The notes: generated from the letters alone by a model not told the origin. Counted from the stretch's first letter, positions 53,348 through 62,694 are shown. The stretch is 64,000 nucleotides of DNA from JANMOK01 sp031415055 (GCA_031415055.1 JANOQZ010000036.1:10553-74552); one strand, 5' to 3'. A program made the numbers and translations.

Positions 53348-54024
53348 TCTAAAACCTCCTTTACCGATTGCACGACTAAGCCAGCGGGCAATGCTGGCCG
53401 ATCAAGCACCACGACCCGCAACCCCAGTTGCTGCGCGGCAAACAGCTTTGATAACCCTTCAGCGCCACCAGAATCGCGCATCACCAAAGAGTCGATGCCA
53501 TACTTCTGAAACGTCGCCTTTTCTTCCTCAACCGAAAACGGCGGTTTTCCGGTGATATAGGTGAATGCGCCTTGGCCAATTTGTGCGTCGATGGATCGGG
53601 CCCAAAAACGCACATCTTTGCGCATCTGAAACGTTTCAGAATGCCGCGAACCGAGGGCCAAAAACACCTTTTCGCCCGCTTTCAGCACCGCCGCCGCAGC
53701 GCCCAAATCAGCCACCCGCTCCACCCTATCCAAATCCCAAGCAGGCCGGATCAGGTGAATTACCTTGATCTCATGCACCAAATCCACATGCCTTTTCATC
53801 TGCGCCGCAAACGGATGCGTGGCATCGACCACATGGCTAAACCCACCTTCGCGCAAGTAAGAAGCCAAACCCTCAACCCCGCCAAACCCGCCAATTCGTG
53901 TCGAAAGCCCTGATAACGCAGGGTTTTCCGTGGCCCCAGCCAAGGAAAAGACCGCATCACTTCCCTGCAAATGCCGCGCCAATTCCAGCGATTCCGCCGT
54001 TCCGCCCAGCAACAGAACTTTCAT
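53329..54024 (-). CDS. cobK: Precorrin-6A reductase CobK/CbiJ
   Basis: Reduces precorrin-6A to precorrin-6B with NADPH in cobalamin synthesis. The 231-residue protein begins MKVLLLGGTAESLELARHL (nucleotide-binding loop) and has VVDATHPFAAQM and LVMRDSGGAEGLSKL blocks typical of the family. Overlaps cbiD by 4 nt upstream and the glycosylase gene by 19 nt downstream. Confidence 0.93.
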   Translation of the reverse strand: MKVLLLGGTAESLELARHLQGSDAVFSLAGATENPALSGLSTRIGGFGGVEGLASYLREGGFSHVVDATHPFAAQMKRHVDLVHEIKVIHLIRPAWDLDRVERVADLGAAAAVLKAGEKVFLALGSRHSETFQMRKDVRFWARSIDAQIGQGAFTYITGKPPFSVEEEKATFQKYGIDSLVMRDSGGAEGLSKLFAAQQLGLRVVVLDRPALPAGLVVQSVKEVLEWLAAS

Positions 54025-55073
54025 GCCGAGCGCCCGATAATCTTGCCCGCACGGTCGATAATGACAATATCCGAGGCAATTTCTGCCGTCCCAAGCAGCT
54101 TGGCAACAGTCTCATTTGCCCGGTCAGCAACAACCCACGCCAATTTTTCTTCTGCAATTTCATACGCTTCCAACGCCGTGTTCGCCCCGGCAACCGCCGG
54201 AATCCCCACCATTTCCGCCAAAGCCGCAAAGTCCACCTGACTGCGCCCCGAATGCAAATCCACCGCTCCCTGCGCCAGTTTCACCATTTTGCCCAACCCG
54301 CCACCGATGGTGACACGCGCAACCGGGTGTTTCTTCAGATATTTCAACATTCCTCCAACGAAATCCCCCATGTCCAGCATCGCATGGTCGGGCAACCCGT
54401 ACAACGCTTGCACCGCACTTTCCGATGTCGCCCCCGTGCACCCCGCCACATGCGCCACCCCCGTCGCCCGCGCCACATCAATCCCGCGATGGATTGAGGC
54501 AATCCACGCCGAACACGAAAACGGTCGCACAATCCCCGTGGTGCCCAATATCGACAACCCACCCACAATCCCCAATCGCGGGTTCCATGTTTTCAACGCA
54601 ATTTCCGCCCCGCCGGGGATGGAAACGGTGATTTCCACATCCGGATTTTCACCAAACTTCGCTGCCAGTTCAACCACTTGCGCCGTCATCATCGCCCTTG
54701 GAACCGGGTTAATCGCCGCTTCCCCCACCGCAATCGGCAACCCCGGTTTGGTCACAATTCCAACCCCGTCACGGGCGCGAAAAACTACGCCAGAACCCGA
54801 AACACCCGCCGTAACCCGCGCAATCACCAAGGCACCATGCGTCACATCCGGGTCATCGCCTGCATCCTTGGTAATCCCCGCTTCGGCCCAACCCGAACCC
54901 ACCAAATAATGCGCCAAAGCAAAAACCGGCACCTCGCCCTTTGGCAAAACAATCGAAACCGGATCCTCAAACCCTCCACCCCACAACGCACCCAAAGCCG
55001 ACCTGACCGCCGCCGTCGCACATGCGCCCGTCGTCCAACCGCGCCGCAATGTGCCTTTGGGTTTTTCGACCAT
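54021..55073 (-). CDS. cbiD: Cobalt-precorrin-5B C1-methyltransferase CbiD
   Basis: Methylates C-1 of the corrin ring precursor. The 350-residue protein begins with the diagnostic LRRGWTTGACATAAVRSAL and contains GVGIVTKPGLPIAVGEAAINP and GTTGIVRPFSCSAWIASI. CbiD is normally named for the cobalt-early pathway but occurs in many aerobic alphaproteobacteria in place of CobF. First gene of the cbiD-cobK run; divergent from cobB across 93 bp. No cobalamin riboswitch fits in that gap. Confidence 0.93.
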   Translation of the reverse strand: MVEKPKGTLRRGWTTGACATAAVRSALGALWGGGFEDPVSIVLPKGEVPVFALAHYLVGSGWAEAGITKDAGDDPDVTHGALVIARVTAGVSGSGVVFRARDGVGIVTKPGLPIAVGEAAINPVPRAMMTAQVVELAAKFGENPDVEITVSIPGGAEIALKTWNPRLGIVGGLSILGTTGIVRPFSCSAWIASIHRGIDVARATGVAHVAGCTGATSESAVQALYGLPDHAMLDMGDFVGGMLKYLKKHPVARVTIGGGLGKMVKLAQGAVDLHSGRSQVDFAALAEMVGIPAVAGANTALEAYEIAEEKLAWVVADRANETVAKLLGTAEIASDIVIIDRAGKIIGRSA

Positions 55074-55166
55074 GCTTGCCCCGTTTCCAATCCGGACAAT
55101 CGCAGAATTGTATGCCTTGGTGAAGAACCCCTGTCACAGCCCAGCTTCATAGGCTAATCCAGCGAA

Positions 55167-56465
55167 ATGCCCAACCTAAGCCATGCCAAAGGGTTCATCC
55201 TTGCCGCGCCATCGTCGGGCAGCGGCAAAACCGTTGTGACTTTGGGCATCCTGCGGGCACTGCACGACCTTGGCGTTCCGGTGGTCGGTGCCAAATCCGG
55301 CCCCGACTATATCGACCCGCGCTTTCATGAGGCCGCTTGCGGCGGTCAGAGTTTGAATCTTGACGCTTGGGCAATGCATCCGACCGCAATTCGTGCTTTG
55401 GCGTCCCAAAACCCCGGCAAATTGCTGATAATCGAAGGCGCAATGGGCCTGTTTGATGGCGCTCCACCTAATGGCAAAGGCGCAACCGCCGATCTGGCCG
55501 AAATCTTTAAGCTGCCCGTCGTTTTGATCGTCGATGCTTCGCATCAGGCTCAATCCGTCGCCGCGCTGGTCGAAGGTTTCGCCCGCCATCGCAAAAGCGT
55601 TGAAATTGCCGGCGTAATCCTCAACAAAGTCGGCTCACCTCGGCACGAAGCAATGTTGCGTAAAGCTTTGACATCTTTCGCTATTGTTGGTGCGATTCCG
55701 CGCGACGAACGCCTCGCAACCCCCTCGCGACATCTGGGATTGGTGCAGACGGGCGACTTGGAAAATTTGGACCACTTTATTTCCGCAACCGGCGCGATCA
55801 TTAACAAGCACCTCGACCTGTCGCTGCTGCAATCCATCGCGCGAAATCTGCCGGAACCGACATCGCCGCCAATCTTCCTGCCCCCAATCGGCCAACGCAT
55901 TGCAATCGCACAAGACCAAGCGTTTTCATTCACTTACCCGCATATATTAAATTCGTGGCATAGCGCCGGAGCAAACATCCACCCATTTTCCCCCCTCGCC
56001 AATCAATCCCCCGACCCAAGCGCCGACGCGATATTTCTGCCCGGCGGTTATCCGGAATTACACGCCGGAAAAATCGCTTCGGCCAGCACGTTCATGCAAG
56101 AAACGCGAAAAGCCGCCGGGTCCAAAGCCATCTATGGCGAGTGTGGGGGCTTCATGGTTCTGGGTGATGGCCTGATTGATGCCAATAATCAACGTCACCA
56201 AATGCTGGGCCTGTTGCGGCTGGAAACCACTTTTGCCCAGCGCAAGCTGCATCTCGGCTATCGTCGCCTGCAAGCGCTGAACGGCCCGTGGAGCGGCACA
56301 TTCAATGGCCACGAGTTCCACTATTCCACCACACTAAAAGCCGAAGGTCCCGCCTTATTCCAAGCGCAAAACGCCGAGGGCGATGACCTTGGCCCAACTG
56401 GTCTGGTCAACGCCAACGTGGCAGGTTCTTTCGCGCATCTGATTGCCAAAGCGCCGCAGCCGTGA
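55167..56465 (+). CDS. cobB: Cobyrinate a,c-diamide synthase CobB/CbiA
   Basis: ATP- and glutamine-dependent amidation of the a and c side chains. In 432 residues there is an N-terminal dethiobiotin-synthetase-like ATPase (P-loop APSSGSGKTVVTLGIL) and a C-terminal triad glutaminase with the Cys in YGECGGFMVLG and the final His in AGSFAHLI. SGPDYIDPRFHEAA is a family hallmark. It overlaps the MFS gene by 4 nt. Whether the enzyme acts on cobyrinate or hydrogenobyrinate cannot be told. Confidence 0.95.
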   Translation: MPNLSHAKGFILAAPSSGSGKTVVTLGILRALHDLGVPVVGAKSGPDYIDPRFHEAACGGQSLNLDAWAMHPTAIRALASQNPGKLLIIEGAMGLFDGAPPNGKGATADLAEIFKLPVVLIVDASHQAQSVAALVEGFARHRKSVEIAGVILNKVGSPRHEAMLRKALTSFAIVGAIPRDERLATPSRHLGLVQTGDLENLDHFISATGAIINKHLDLSLLQSIARNLPEPTSPPIFLPPIGQRIAIAQDQAFSFTYPHILNSWHSAGANIHPFSPLANQSPDPSADAIFLPGGYPELHAGKIASASTFMQETRKAAGSKAIYGECGGFMVLGDGLIDANNQRHQMLGLLRLETTFAQRKLHLGYRRLQALNGPWSGTFNGHEFHYSTTLKAEGPALFQAQNAEGDDLGPTGLVNANVAGSFAHLIAKAPQP

Positions 56466-57703
56466 TTGATAGCGCCATGCAAACCACCCTAGCGGAAGAC
56501 ACGAAAGCCAAGCGAAATCTATGGGTATTGGTCGCGGCGCAGGCGATTCTAGGGTCGCAATTGCCGGTATCTTTCATTCTGGGCGGGCTTTCCGGCCAGG
56601 TTCTGGCGACCAACAAATGTTTCGCCACCCTTCCCATTTCCTTGATCGTCTTTGGTTCAATGATTTCAGCGCCTTGGCTGTCGTCGATCATGCAAAAACA
56701 CGGGCGGCGCACTGGCTTTGTCATCGGCTCGTGCAGCGCAACCATTGGGGCAATTCTCTGTGCTATCGCCTTGTGGCAGCAGTCTTTTTCGCTGTTCCTG
56801 TTGGGGTCGTTCCTGACCGGCGTCTACCAGTCATCGGCTGGATTTTATCGCTTTGCCGCCACCGACGGAGCGTCGGAAGCATTCCGTCCAAAAGCGATTT
56901 CTTGGGTTATGGCAGGCGGGCTGATCCCCGCCATCGCCGGACCACAATTGGTCAAATTGACCGAGGACGCGCTGGCGCCCATCCCCTTTGCCGGGGCTTA
57001 TGTAGCAGTCATTGCCATAAACCTTGTTGGTATCTGGATTTTCGCTTTTCTCGACTCAGCAAAACCGACGGTGGCTGCAATTGGTTCGGCACCCATCCGG
57101 TCGCGTCGGCAATTGCTGCGCACCCCTGCCATCGCCGTCGCCATGGTCTGCGCGATGGTGGCCTATGCCTTGATGAATTTAGTCATGACCTCGACCCCGC
57201 TCAGCATGAAAGCCTGCGGGTTTACCACGGCGCAGGCATCCGACGTCGTTTCTGCCCATGTGCTGGCGATGTACGCGCCGTCGTTTTTCACCGGGCATTT
57301 GATTGTGCGCTTTGGCGTCAACAAGATTTTGGCGTCGGGATTATTAATTTTGGGCCTGTCGGGCGTTGCGGCTTTGTCGGGAATCGGGCTGCCAAATTTC
57401 TATACAGCACTAATCCTTCTGGGCATCGGTTGGAATTTTTCCTTCATCGCCGGCACAACTTTGTTGGCCGCCAATCACGCTCCGCACGAGCGCGGACGCG
57501 TGCAGGGCATGAACGATTTTGCCGTGTTCGGCTTGGTCACCTTGGCATCGTTATCATCGGGCGGCTTGCTGAATTGTTCGGGCAGCTCGCCGGTCGAAGG
57601 GTGGAATTTGGTCAATCTGGCCATGATCCCATTTTTAGCTTTGGCCGGTGGCACGCTGGCGTGGTTTGTGTGGATCTACCGCGCCTTACCAAAGGCCGGT
57701 TGA
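56462..57703 (+). CDS. MFS transporter
   Basis: A 413-residue permease with about 12 transmembrane helices. Typical loop motif MQKHGRRTGFVIGS between helices 2 and 3, and MNDFAVFGLVTLASLSSGG in the second half. It looks like the YfiS/YkuC-type drug or metabolite exporters. The frame opens with GTG overlapping the cobB stop; an ATG five codons later is equally good. Its coupling with cobB hints at a corrinoid- or cobalt-related cargo, but this is inference. Confidence 0.85.
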   Translation: MIDSAMQTTLAEDTKAKRNLWVLVAAQAILGSQLPVSFILGGLSGQVLATNKCFATLPISLIVFGSMISAPWLSSIMQKHGRRTGFVIGSCSATIGAILCAIALWQQSFSLFLLGSFLTGVYQSSAGFYRFAATDGASEAFRPKAISWVMAGGLIPAIAGPQLVKLTEDALAPIPFAGAYVAVIAINLVGIWIFAFLDSAKPTVAAIGSAPIRSRRQLLRTPAIAVAMVCAMVAYALMNLVMTSTPLSMKACGFTTAQASDVVSAHVLAMYAPSFFTGHLIVRFGVNKILASGLLILGLSGVAALSGIGLPNFYTALILLGIGWNFSFIAGTTLLAANHAPHERGRVQGMNDFAVFGLVTLASLSSGGLLNCSGSSPVEGWNLVNLAMIPFLALAGGTLAWFVWIYRALPKAG

Positions 57704-58507
57704 GACACGCCACAGCAACGACCAGCGTTGTTGAAATTCGGATAACGCGGCCAATTTCAGCACATTTTCTGGTGATTTCAAAACCTTGCGCAAAATAGCT
57801 CCCGCATCGCGTCCGGGCAAAATCGCGGCCAGGGCGAAATGCGGCACCAGCTTGCGGTGCTGCCTTGCTTTGTTCAATCGCCGCAATGCATCGCTGGAAA
57901 TGTCGTGAATCGCGCGTGAAAGCGGCCCATCAACGGCAGCTGCCGCAATCAAACCCCGATCCAAAACCCAACCGGTCGGAATCGGGTCACGCCCGGCGGC
58001 AAAGAGTGCGGGCAAAGCTTGCAGCAACCTCGCCACGCCCGTTGCATAGGCGAAATCGCGGATTGTTGGAATGGCCTCTTCACCCGCCCCTAAGGCCCTT
58101 GCCGCCAACTCCATCAACGCACCCGAAGTGTTTTCGATATAAATATCAAACGCTTCGCGGCCTGTGTGCGGATCATGGTCAATATCAAATGCCCGCGCAT
58201 CAATCAACGCATCAAACAATTCACGCGGCAAATTCGATTGCGCAATCACCTGCGCCAAAGGCACAATAACCTCGTGTTTTCGGGGCTTTTTGCCGGTAAA
58301 AACCTCATCAATCGCATCGCGCCAAAACTGCAATCGCATCTGTGCAATAAGGGGTTCCTGCGTCACCCAAGGGGCTTTGGCAACTTCCAGATTGAACGCA
58401 TAAATCGCCAGCAATCGACCGCGCAATTCCACTGGCGCAACCATGGCGCAGCGAAATCGGTCCGCGTCGCCTTTGCGCACCAATTCGGCGCAGGCATCAA
58501 AACTCAT
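57686..58507 (-). CDS. Squalene/phytoene synthase-fold protein, NDUFAF6-like
   Basis: A 273-residue protein of the trans-isoprenyl-diphosphate synthase fold. The usual first Asp-rich motif is replaced by YAFNLEVAK and the second (normally RDVxED) by GVARLLQALP, so both metal-binding motifs are missing. QMRLQFWRDAIDEVFTGKKP is the pattern of NDUFAF6-like proteins, which help assemble respiratory complex I in mitochondria. I therefore doubt a role in carotenoid or hopanoid synthesis. Overlaps cimA by 4 nt upstream. Confidence 0.83.
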   Translation of the reverse strand: MSFDACAELVRKGDADRFRCAMVAPVELRGRLLAIYAFNLEVAKAPWVTQEPLIAQMRLQFWRDAIDEVFTGKKPRKHEVIVPLAQVIAQSNLPRELFDALIDARAFDIDHDPHTGREAFDIYIENTSGALMELAARALGAGEEAIPTIRDFAYATGVARLLQALPALFAAGRDPIPTGWVLDRGLIAAAAVDGPLSRAIHDISSDALRRLNKARQHRKLVPHFALAAILPGRDAGAILRKVLKSPENVLKLAALSEFQQRWSLLWRVSTGLW

Positions 58508-60132
58508 GCCGCCTTGGCCCCGTCGCGGATCAGTTTCCAGATTATGGCGTCGTGCAATGCCTGAAACGAGGCGTCAACGATATTGGCGCTGACGCCAACC
58601 GTCGACCAACGCCGCCCTTCGCCGTCTTCGCTGGCGATCAGCACGCGGGTCACGGCTTCAGTGCCGCCGTTGGTGATTCGCACTTTGAAATCAACAAGAT
58701 GCATGTCGTCGATGATGTTCTGATACGGGCCCAAATCCTTGCGCAAGGCCCGGCTCAAGGCATTCACGGGCCCCTGATCCGTCTCGCCATCGGCGGCATG
58801 CGATTCTGAAACCGACATCACCCGTTCGCCGTGGATTTTCACGGCAACGACGGCTTCCGATACGGTGATGGTTTCCTTGCGGGCGTTCAAACGCCGTTCC
58901 ACCGTGACGCGATAACGCTCGACCTCAAAGAAATGCGGCAATTCGCCGAGCACTTTTCGAGCCAGCAATTCAAAACTGGCTTGGGCACTGTCATAGGCGA
59001 AACCTTGGTCCTCCCGCGCCTTCACCTCGTCCAATATCTGCGCCAAACGCGGGTCATTCGGGTCGATTTTCAGGCCCATATCGACCAATCTCTCGCGCAG
59101 GTTTGACTGCCCCGCCTGATTGCTCATCGGAATAAAGCGTTGATTTCCAACGGCTTGCGGCGAAACATGCTCATAGGTGCGCGGGTCTTTCAAAATCGCA
59201 CTCGCGTGCAACCCCGCCTTATGCGCAAAAGCCGAAGCCCCAACATAGGGCGCATGCGCATTCGGCACCCGGTTGAGGATGTCGTCCAGCATCCGGCTGA
59301 CCTTGGTAAGCGACTTCAACCCTTCCGCCGAAACTCCTGTTTCAAAACGACTTTTCCACGGTTCCTTGAGAAGCAGTGTCGGGATTATCGCCGTCAAATC
59401 AGCGTTCCCGCAACGTTCCCCCAGACCGTTCAGTGTCCCTTGAATCTGGCAAGCCCCTTCCTCAACCGCCGCCAGCGAATTGGCGACGGCATGCCCCGTG
59501 TCGTTATGGGTATGGATGGAAACATGACTGCCCGGAATGCCCGCCGCTATCACCGCGCGAACGCCAGCGCGAATGTCATCGGGCAAGGAACCACCGTTGG
59601 TGTCACACAGCACGATCCAGCGCGCACCGGCGTCATAGGCGGCCTTGACGCAGGACAAAGTATAGTCGGGGTTGGCCTTGAAACCATCGAAAAAATGCTC
59701 AGCGTCAAACAAAGCTTCGCGCTGCAAGGCCTTGAGATGTTTGAATGTTTCGCCAAGATTGGCAAGGTTTTCCTCCAGCGAAATGCCCAGCGCCGTTTTC
59801 ACGTGGAAATCGTGGCTTTTCCCCACCAAACAAACCGCCTTGGTCCCCGCATTGGTCACCGCCGCCAAAACATCATCATTCCCCGCCGAACGCCCGCTGC
59901 GTTTGGTCATGCCGAACGCCGTAAACGTGGCGTGCCTCAGTTTCGGCGGATGCGCAAAAAACTCGCTATCGGTCGGATTCGCCCCCGGCCAACCGCCCTC
60001 GACATAGTCGATGCCAAGCTGGTCGAGCGCCAAAGCGATGCGGGTTTTATCCTCTGCCGAAAAATCGACGCCCTGCGTCTGCTGGCCGTCACGCAGGGTG
60101 GTGTCGAAAAGGGAAAGGCGAGTGCGGGTCAT
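58504..60132 (-). CDS. cimA: (R)-citramalate synthase CimA
   Basis: Condenses acetyl-CoA and pyruvate to citramalate, a threonine-independent route to 2-oxobutyrate and isoleucine. In 542 residues there is the DRE-TIM barrel (LFDTTLRDGQQTQGVDFS, then the metal-binding HTHNDTGHAVANSLAAVEEG) and a C-terminal LeuA-dimer regulatory domain from about residue 400. The GGWPGANPTDSEFF block distinguishes CimA from 2-isopropylmalate synthase. The upstream leader holds a strong palindromic element. Confidence 0.93.
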   Translation of the reverse strand: MTRTRLSLFDTTLRDGQQTQGVDFSAEDKTRIALALDQLGIDYVEGGWPGANPTDSEFFAHPPKLRHATFTAFGMTKRSGRSAGNDDVLAAVTNAGTKAVCLVGKSHDFHVKTALGISLEENLANLGETFKHLKALQREALFDAEHFFDGFKANPDYTLSCVKAAYDAGARWIVLCDTNGGSLPDDIRAGVRAVIAAGIPGSHVSIHTHNDTGHAVANSLAAVEEGACQIQGTLNGLGERCGNADLTAIIPTLLLKEPWKSRFETGVSAEGLKSLTKVSRMLDDILNRVPNAHAPYVGASAFAHKAGLHASAILKDPRTYEHVSPQAVGNQRFIPMSNQAGQSNLRERLVDMGLKIDPNDPRLAQILDEVKAREDQGFAYDSAQASFELLARKVLGELPHFFEVERYRVTVERRLNARKETITVSEAVVAVKIHGERVMSVSESHAADGETDQGPVNALSRALRKDLGPYQNIIDDMHLVDFKVRITNGGTEAVTRVLIASEDGEGRRWSTVGVSANIVDASFQALHDAIIWKLIRDGAKAA

Positions 60133-60177
60133 AGATTTTTCCTAACAATATTCTTCACTTACCGGCCTGCTTAGTCC

Positions 60178-60252
60178 GGATCGCGCCCGACCCGCCCCCA
60201 GGGAGGGCGCGATGCACCCACCCTCGGTTCGGGCGCGATCCTTGCGTGGGTG
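60178..60252. repeat. Palindromic element with alternative pairings between cysS and cimA
   Basis: GGATCGCGCCCGA (60178-60190) and TCGGGCGCGATCC (60229-60241) are a perfect 13-bp inverted repeat. A further copy of GGGCGCGAT (60205-60213) sits inside the loop. CACCCAC (60216-60222) and GTGGGTG (60246-60252) form a second, 7-bp inverted repeat interleaved with the first, so the 13-bp stem excludes the combination of the 7-bp stem and a 9-bp inner stem. It is either a repetitive extragenic palindrome or a leader/terminator switch on the leftward transcript. Confidence 0.65.
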
Positions 60253-60266
60253 AGTTTTCAGGTAGG

Positions 60267-61658
60267 TCATTTCAGAGATTCCAGTTTGGCGGGATCGAAA
60301 GTCGGCGTTAGGTCATAGGTCGTGCCTTGCGGCGACGTTTTCACGGCAATACCAGCATCGAATAGACCCGCGCGAATCCGGTCGGCCTCGGCGAAATTCT
60401 TCAAGTTTCTCGCAATATCGAGTTTTCGCAGCAGGTCGTCGATCGCCCAAGTGACCTCTTTCTTTTCCCAAGAGTCATGGACGTATCCAAGACTGATTTG
60501 CCCTGGATCTTGCCCATCCCAGAGGCCCAGAAATTTCAAATCCGCAGCCAATTGTTCATAGTGACCGACGGCAAAATGGTCCCGCAGAACTGTCAACGCC
60601 CCGGGCGTGTTTAGGTCGTCGGCCAAGACAGCAACCAGATTATTCGATGGCGGCAGATTGGTTGTCACAAAGTTGCCTAGCCAATACGACCACTTGTGCA
60701 ATTCATTCTGGGCTTGCCGATACTTGGACTCCGTCCAGTCCATAGGTTTTCGGTAGTGAGTCATAAAAAAGACCATCCTGATCAGATAGCCCTGCACTCC
60801 CTTATCCAACAAATCCCTCACCGTGAAAAAATTCCCCAGCGACTTGGACATTTTCTGCCCTTCAACCTCCAAGAAACCATTGTGCATCCACACCTGCGCC
60901 ATCTCGCCGCCGTGCAGGCAGTTGCTTTGCGCCAGTTCGTTTTCGTGGTGCGGGAACAGCAGGTCTATCCCACCGGCGTGGATATCGAAATGCTCGCCCA
61001 ACAACTCCTTGGCCATCGCCGAGCATTCGATGTGCCAGCCCGGTCGCCCGCGACCCCAAGGCGAATCCCAGCCCGGTTGATCCGGCGTTGAAGGCTTCCA
61101 CAGCACAAAATCCATCGGGTTGCGCTTGTAGGGCGCAACTTCCACCCGCGCTCCGGCGATCATATCGTCCAAGGCGCGGTTGGACAGTTTTCCATAGCGA
61201 TCATAAGTGGTTACATCAAACAGCACATGTCCCTCGGCAACATATGCATTGCCCCTTTCGATCAGGGCAAGACTCATCGCCACCATCGGTTCAATGAACT
61301 CAGTGCACCTTGGCATTTGCGTCGGCCTCAACGCCCCCAAGGCATCCATATCGTCCAGATACCAGCCAATCGTCTCATCCGTTATCTCGCGGATCGACCG
61401 CCCAGTCTCAACCGCCTTCGCATTTATCTTATCATCCACATCGGTGAAATTCCGCACGTAAGTCACTGCATCCGCACCATATTTATGCCGCAGCAGCCGA
61501 TACAACACGTCAAACACCACCACGGGCCGAGCGTTGCCGATGTGGGCCCGGTCATAGACCGTCGGGCCGCAGACATACATGCGCACGGTTTTTGGGTCCA
61601 ACGGGGCCAAAGCCACCTTGGTTTTCGTCGCGGTATTCCAAAGTCTGATCTCGGTCAT
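60267..61658 (-). CDS. cysS: Cysteinyl-tRNA synthetase
   Basis: Charges tRNA-Cys. In 463 residues there is the zinc-binding C30 in MYVCGPTVYD, the HIGH motif AHIGNARPVV (HIGN at 39-42), the zinc-binding HHENELAQSN and the KMSKSLGN signature. The start MTEIRLWNTATK is the family norm; the five residues ahead of it are discarded. A 42-codon frame (60270-60142) starts at the cysS stop (ATGA) and runs through the palindromic element; I do not count it as a gene. The 278 bp before the first GFA gene hold no gene. Confidence 0.96.
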   Translation of the reverse strand: MTEIRLWNTATKTKVALAPLDPKTVRMYVCGPTVYDRAHIGNARPVVVFDVLYRLLRHKYGADAVTYVRNFTDVDDKINAKAVETGRSIREITDETIGWYLDDMDALGALRPTQMPRCTEFIEPMVAMSLALIERGNAYVAEGHVLFDVTTYDRYGKLSNRALDDMIAGARVEVAPYKRNPMDFVLWKPSTPDQPGWDSPWGRGRPGWHIECSAMAKELLGEHFDIHAGGIDLLFPHHENELAQSNCLHGGEMAQVWMHNGFLEVEGQKMSKSLGNFFTVRDLLDKGVQGYLIRMVFFMTHYRKPMDWTESKYRQAQNELHKWSYWLGNFVTTNLPPSNNLVAVLADDLNTPGALTVLRDHFAVGHYEQLAADLKFLGLWDGQDPGQISLGYVHDSWEKKEVTWAIDDLLRKLDIARNLKNFAEADRIRAGLFDAGIAVKTSPQGTTYDLTPTFDPAKLESLK

Positions 61659-61936
61659 TTCACACTTCCACAAGGTTTCGCCCCCGTGGCGGGCCTGTCA
61701 ATCGAAGGTGATTTTGAAACAGGTGAACGCGCCACGGACAATTGTCAGCAGCTAATGCAAATCCGGATGATGGCGCATGTCGTGTTCATGGGCCGCCTTA
61801 TGCACGATGGAATCGCACACGGCAAGCAATCTCTTGCGTCGCAAATCCACGCGCTAAATGTCGCTTCCAACTTGCAACACCCTCGACAAATATCGCACGA
61901 TCAAGCCAGCAATCCCCTTCGTTCAAGGATCACCAA

Positions 61937-62320
61937 ATGCACACGGGTTCTTGCCTTTGCGGTTCTGTCGCCTTCACCATCGACCGTTTGACCCGCGATG
62001 TTTTGGCCTGTCATTGCACGCAGTGCCGCAAGGTTTCCGGTCATTTCTGGGCATCGACGCGGGTAGAAATCGAACACTTCCACCTGACCAGCGACGATGG
62101 CCTGCGTTGGTTCGAATCCAGCCCCAATACCAAACGCGGCTTTTGCAGCAATTGCGGCTCAACGCTGTTTTTCCGCCCCGACGGACGCCCCAGTATCTCG
62201 GTTTCGGCGGGCTGTATCGACGGCGCGACTGGCCTGAAAACCGCACAACATTGGTATGTCGCCAACAAGGGCGATTATTATGATATCGCCGATGGCGTCG
62301 AGCAATTGGCGGGCGAATGA
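61937..62320 (+). CDS. GFA-family (glutathione-dependent formaldehyde-activating-like) protein, copy 1
   Basis: A 127-residue zinc protein. The GFA cysteine pattern is complete: GSCLCGSVAF at 4-13, CHCTQCRKVSGHF near 32 and FCSNCGSTLFF near 74. The name comes from a proposed role in joining formaldehyde with glutathione, which has been questioned. The ATG has AAGGA 8 nt upstream. It overlaps the second copy by 4 nt (ATGA). Confidence 0.9.
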   Translation: MHTGSCLCGSVAFTIDRLTRDVLACHCTQCRKVSGHFWASTRVEIEHFHLTSDDGLRWFESSPNTKRGFCSNCGSTLFFRPDGRPSISVSAGCIDGATGLKTAQHWYVANKGDYYDIADGVEQLAGE

Positions 62321-62694
62321 CCAAGGGTTCCTGCCTTTGCGGCGCGATCCGCCTGGAAATCACCGGGCCGCTTGGCCCGATAACCGCATGCCATTGCACG
62401 CAATGCCGCAAGACTTCGGGGCATTTTGCGGCCTCTTTTGACATCGAGGACAAGCAACTAACGCTAACCGGAACGCCAAAATGGCACACCCTGCTCGGCG
62501 GGGCGCAGCGCGGTTTTTGCGAAACCTGCGGGTCCAGCATTGCTTTCCGCGACGACCGGAGTGACCTGTCCATCGAAGCGGGTTGCATCGACGGCCCAAT
62601 CCATACGCACCTGACCGAACACATATTTACCGCCTTCAAGGGCGACTATTACGCCATCGCTGACGATGCCGCACAACGAGCCGGAAATGGCTGA
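62317..62694 (+). CDS. GFA-family protein, copy 2
   Basis: A 125-residue paralogue of the preceding gene, sharing GSCLCGAIRLEI, CHCTQCRKTSGHF and FCETCGSSIAF and the C-terminal YYAIADDAAQ block. The tandem pair arose by duplication and has diverged considerably (the two share the Cys motifs but differ over much of the rest). It overlaps the following oxidoreductase gene by 8 nt, so translation is coupled. Confidence 0.9.
   Translation: MTKGSCLCGAIRLEITGPLGPITACHCTQCRKTSGHFAASFDIEDKQLTLTGTPKWHTLLGGAQRGFCETCGSSIAFRDDRSDLSIEAGCIDGPIHTHLTEHIFTAFKGDYYAIADDAAQRAGNG

Noticed and set aside
55074..55166. Cobalamin riboswitch between cbiD and cobB
   Set aside because: Only 93 bp are available and no B12-box-like sequence is seen.
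57686..58507. Carotenoid or hopanoid phytoene/squalene synthase
   Set aside because: Both metal-binding Asp-rich motifs are absent, and no crt or hpn neighbours exist.
60142..60270. 42-codon frame between cysS and cimA as a gene
   Set aside because: Its codons follow the palindrome arms (repeated GCGCC/GGCGC), which suggests a by-product of the repeat; kept only as a finding.
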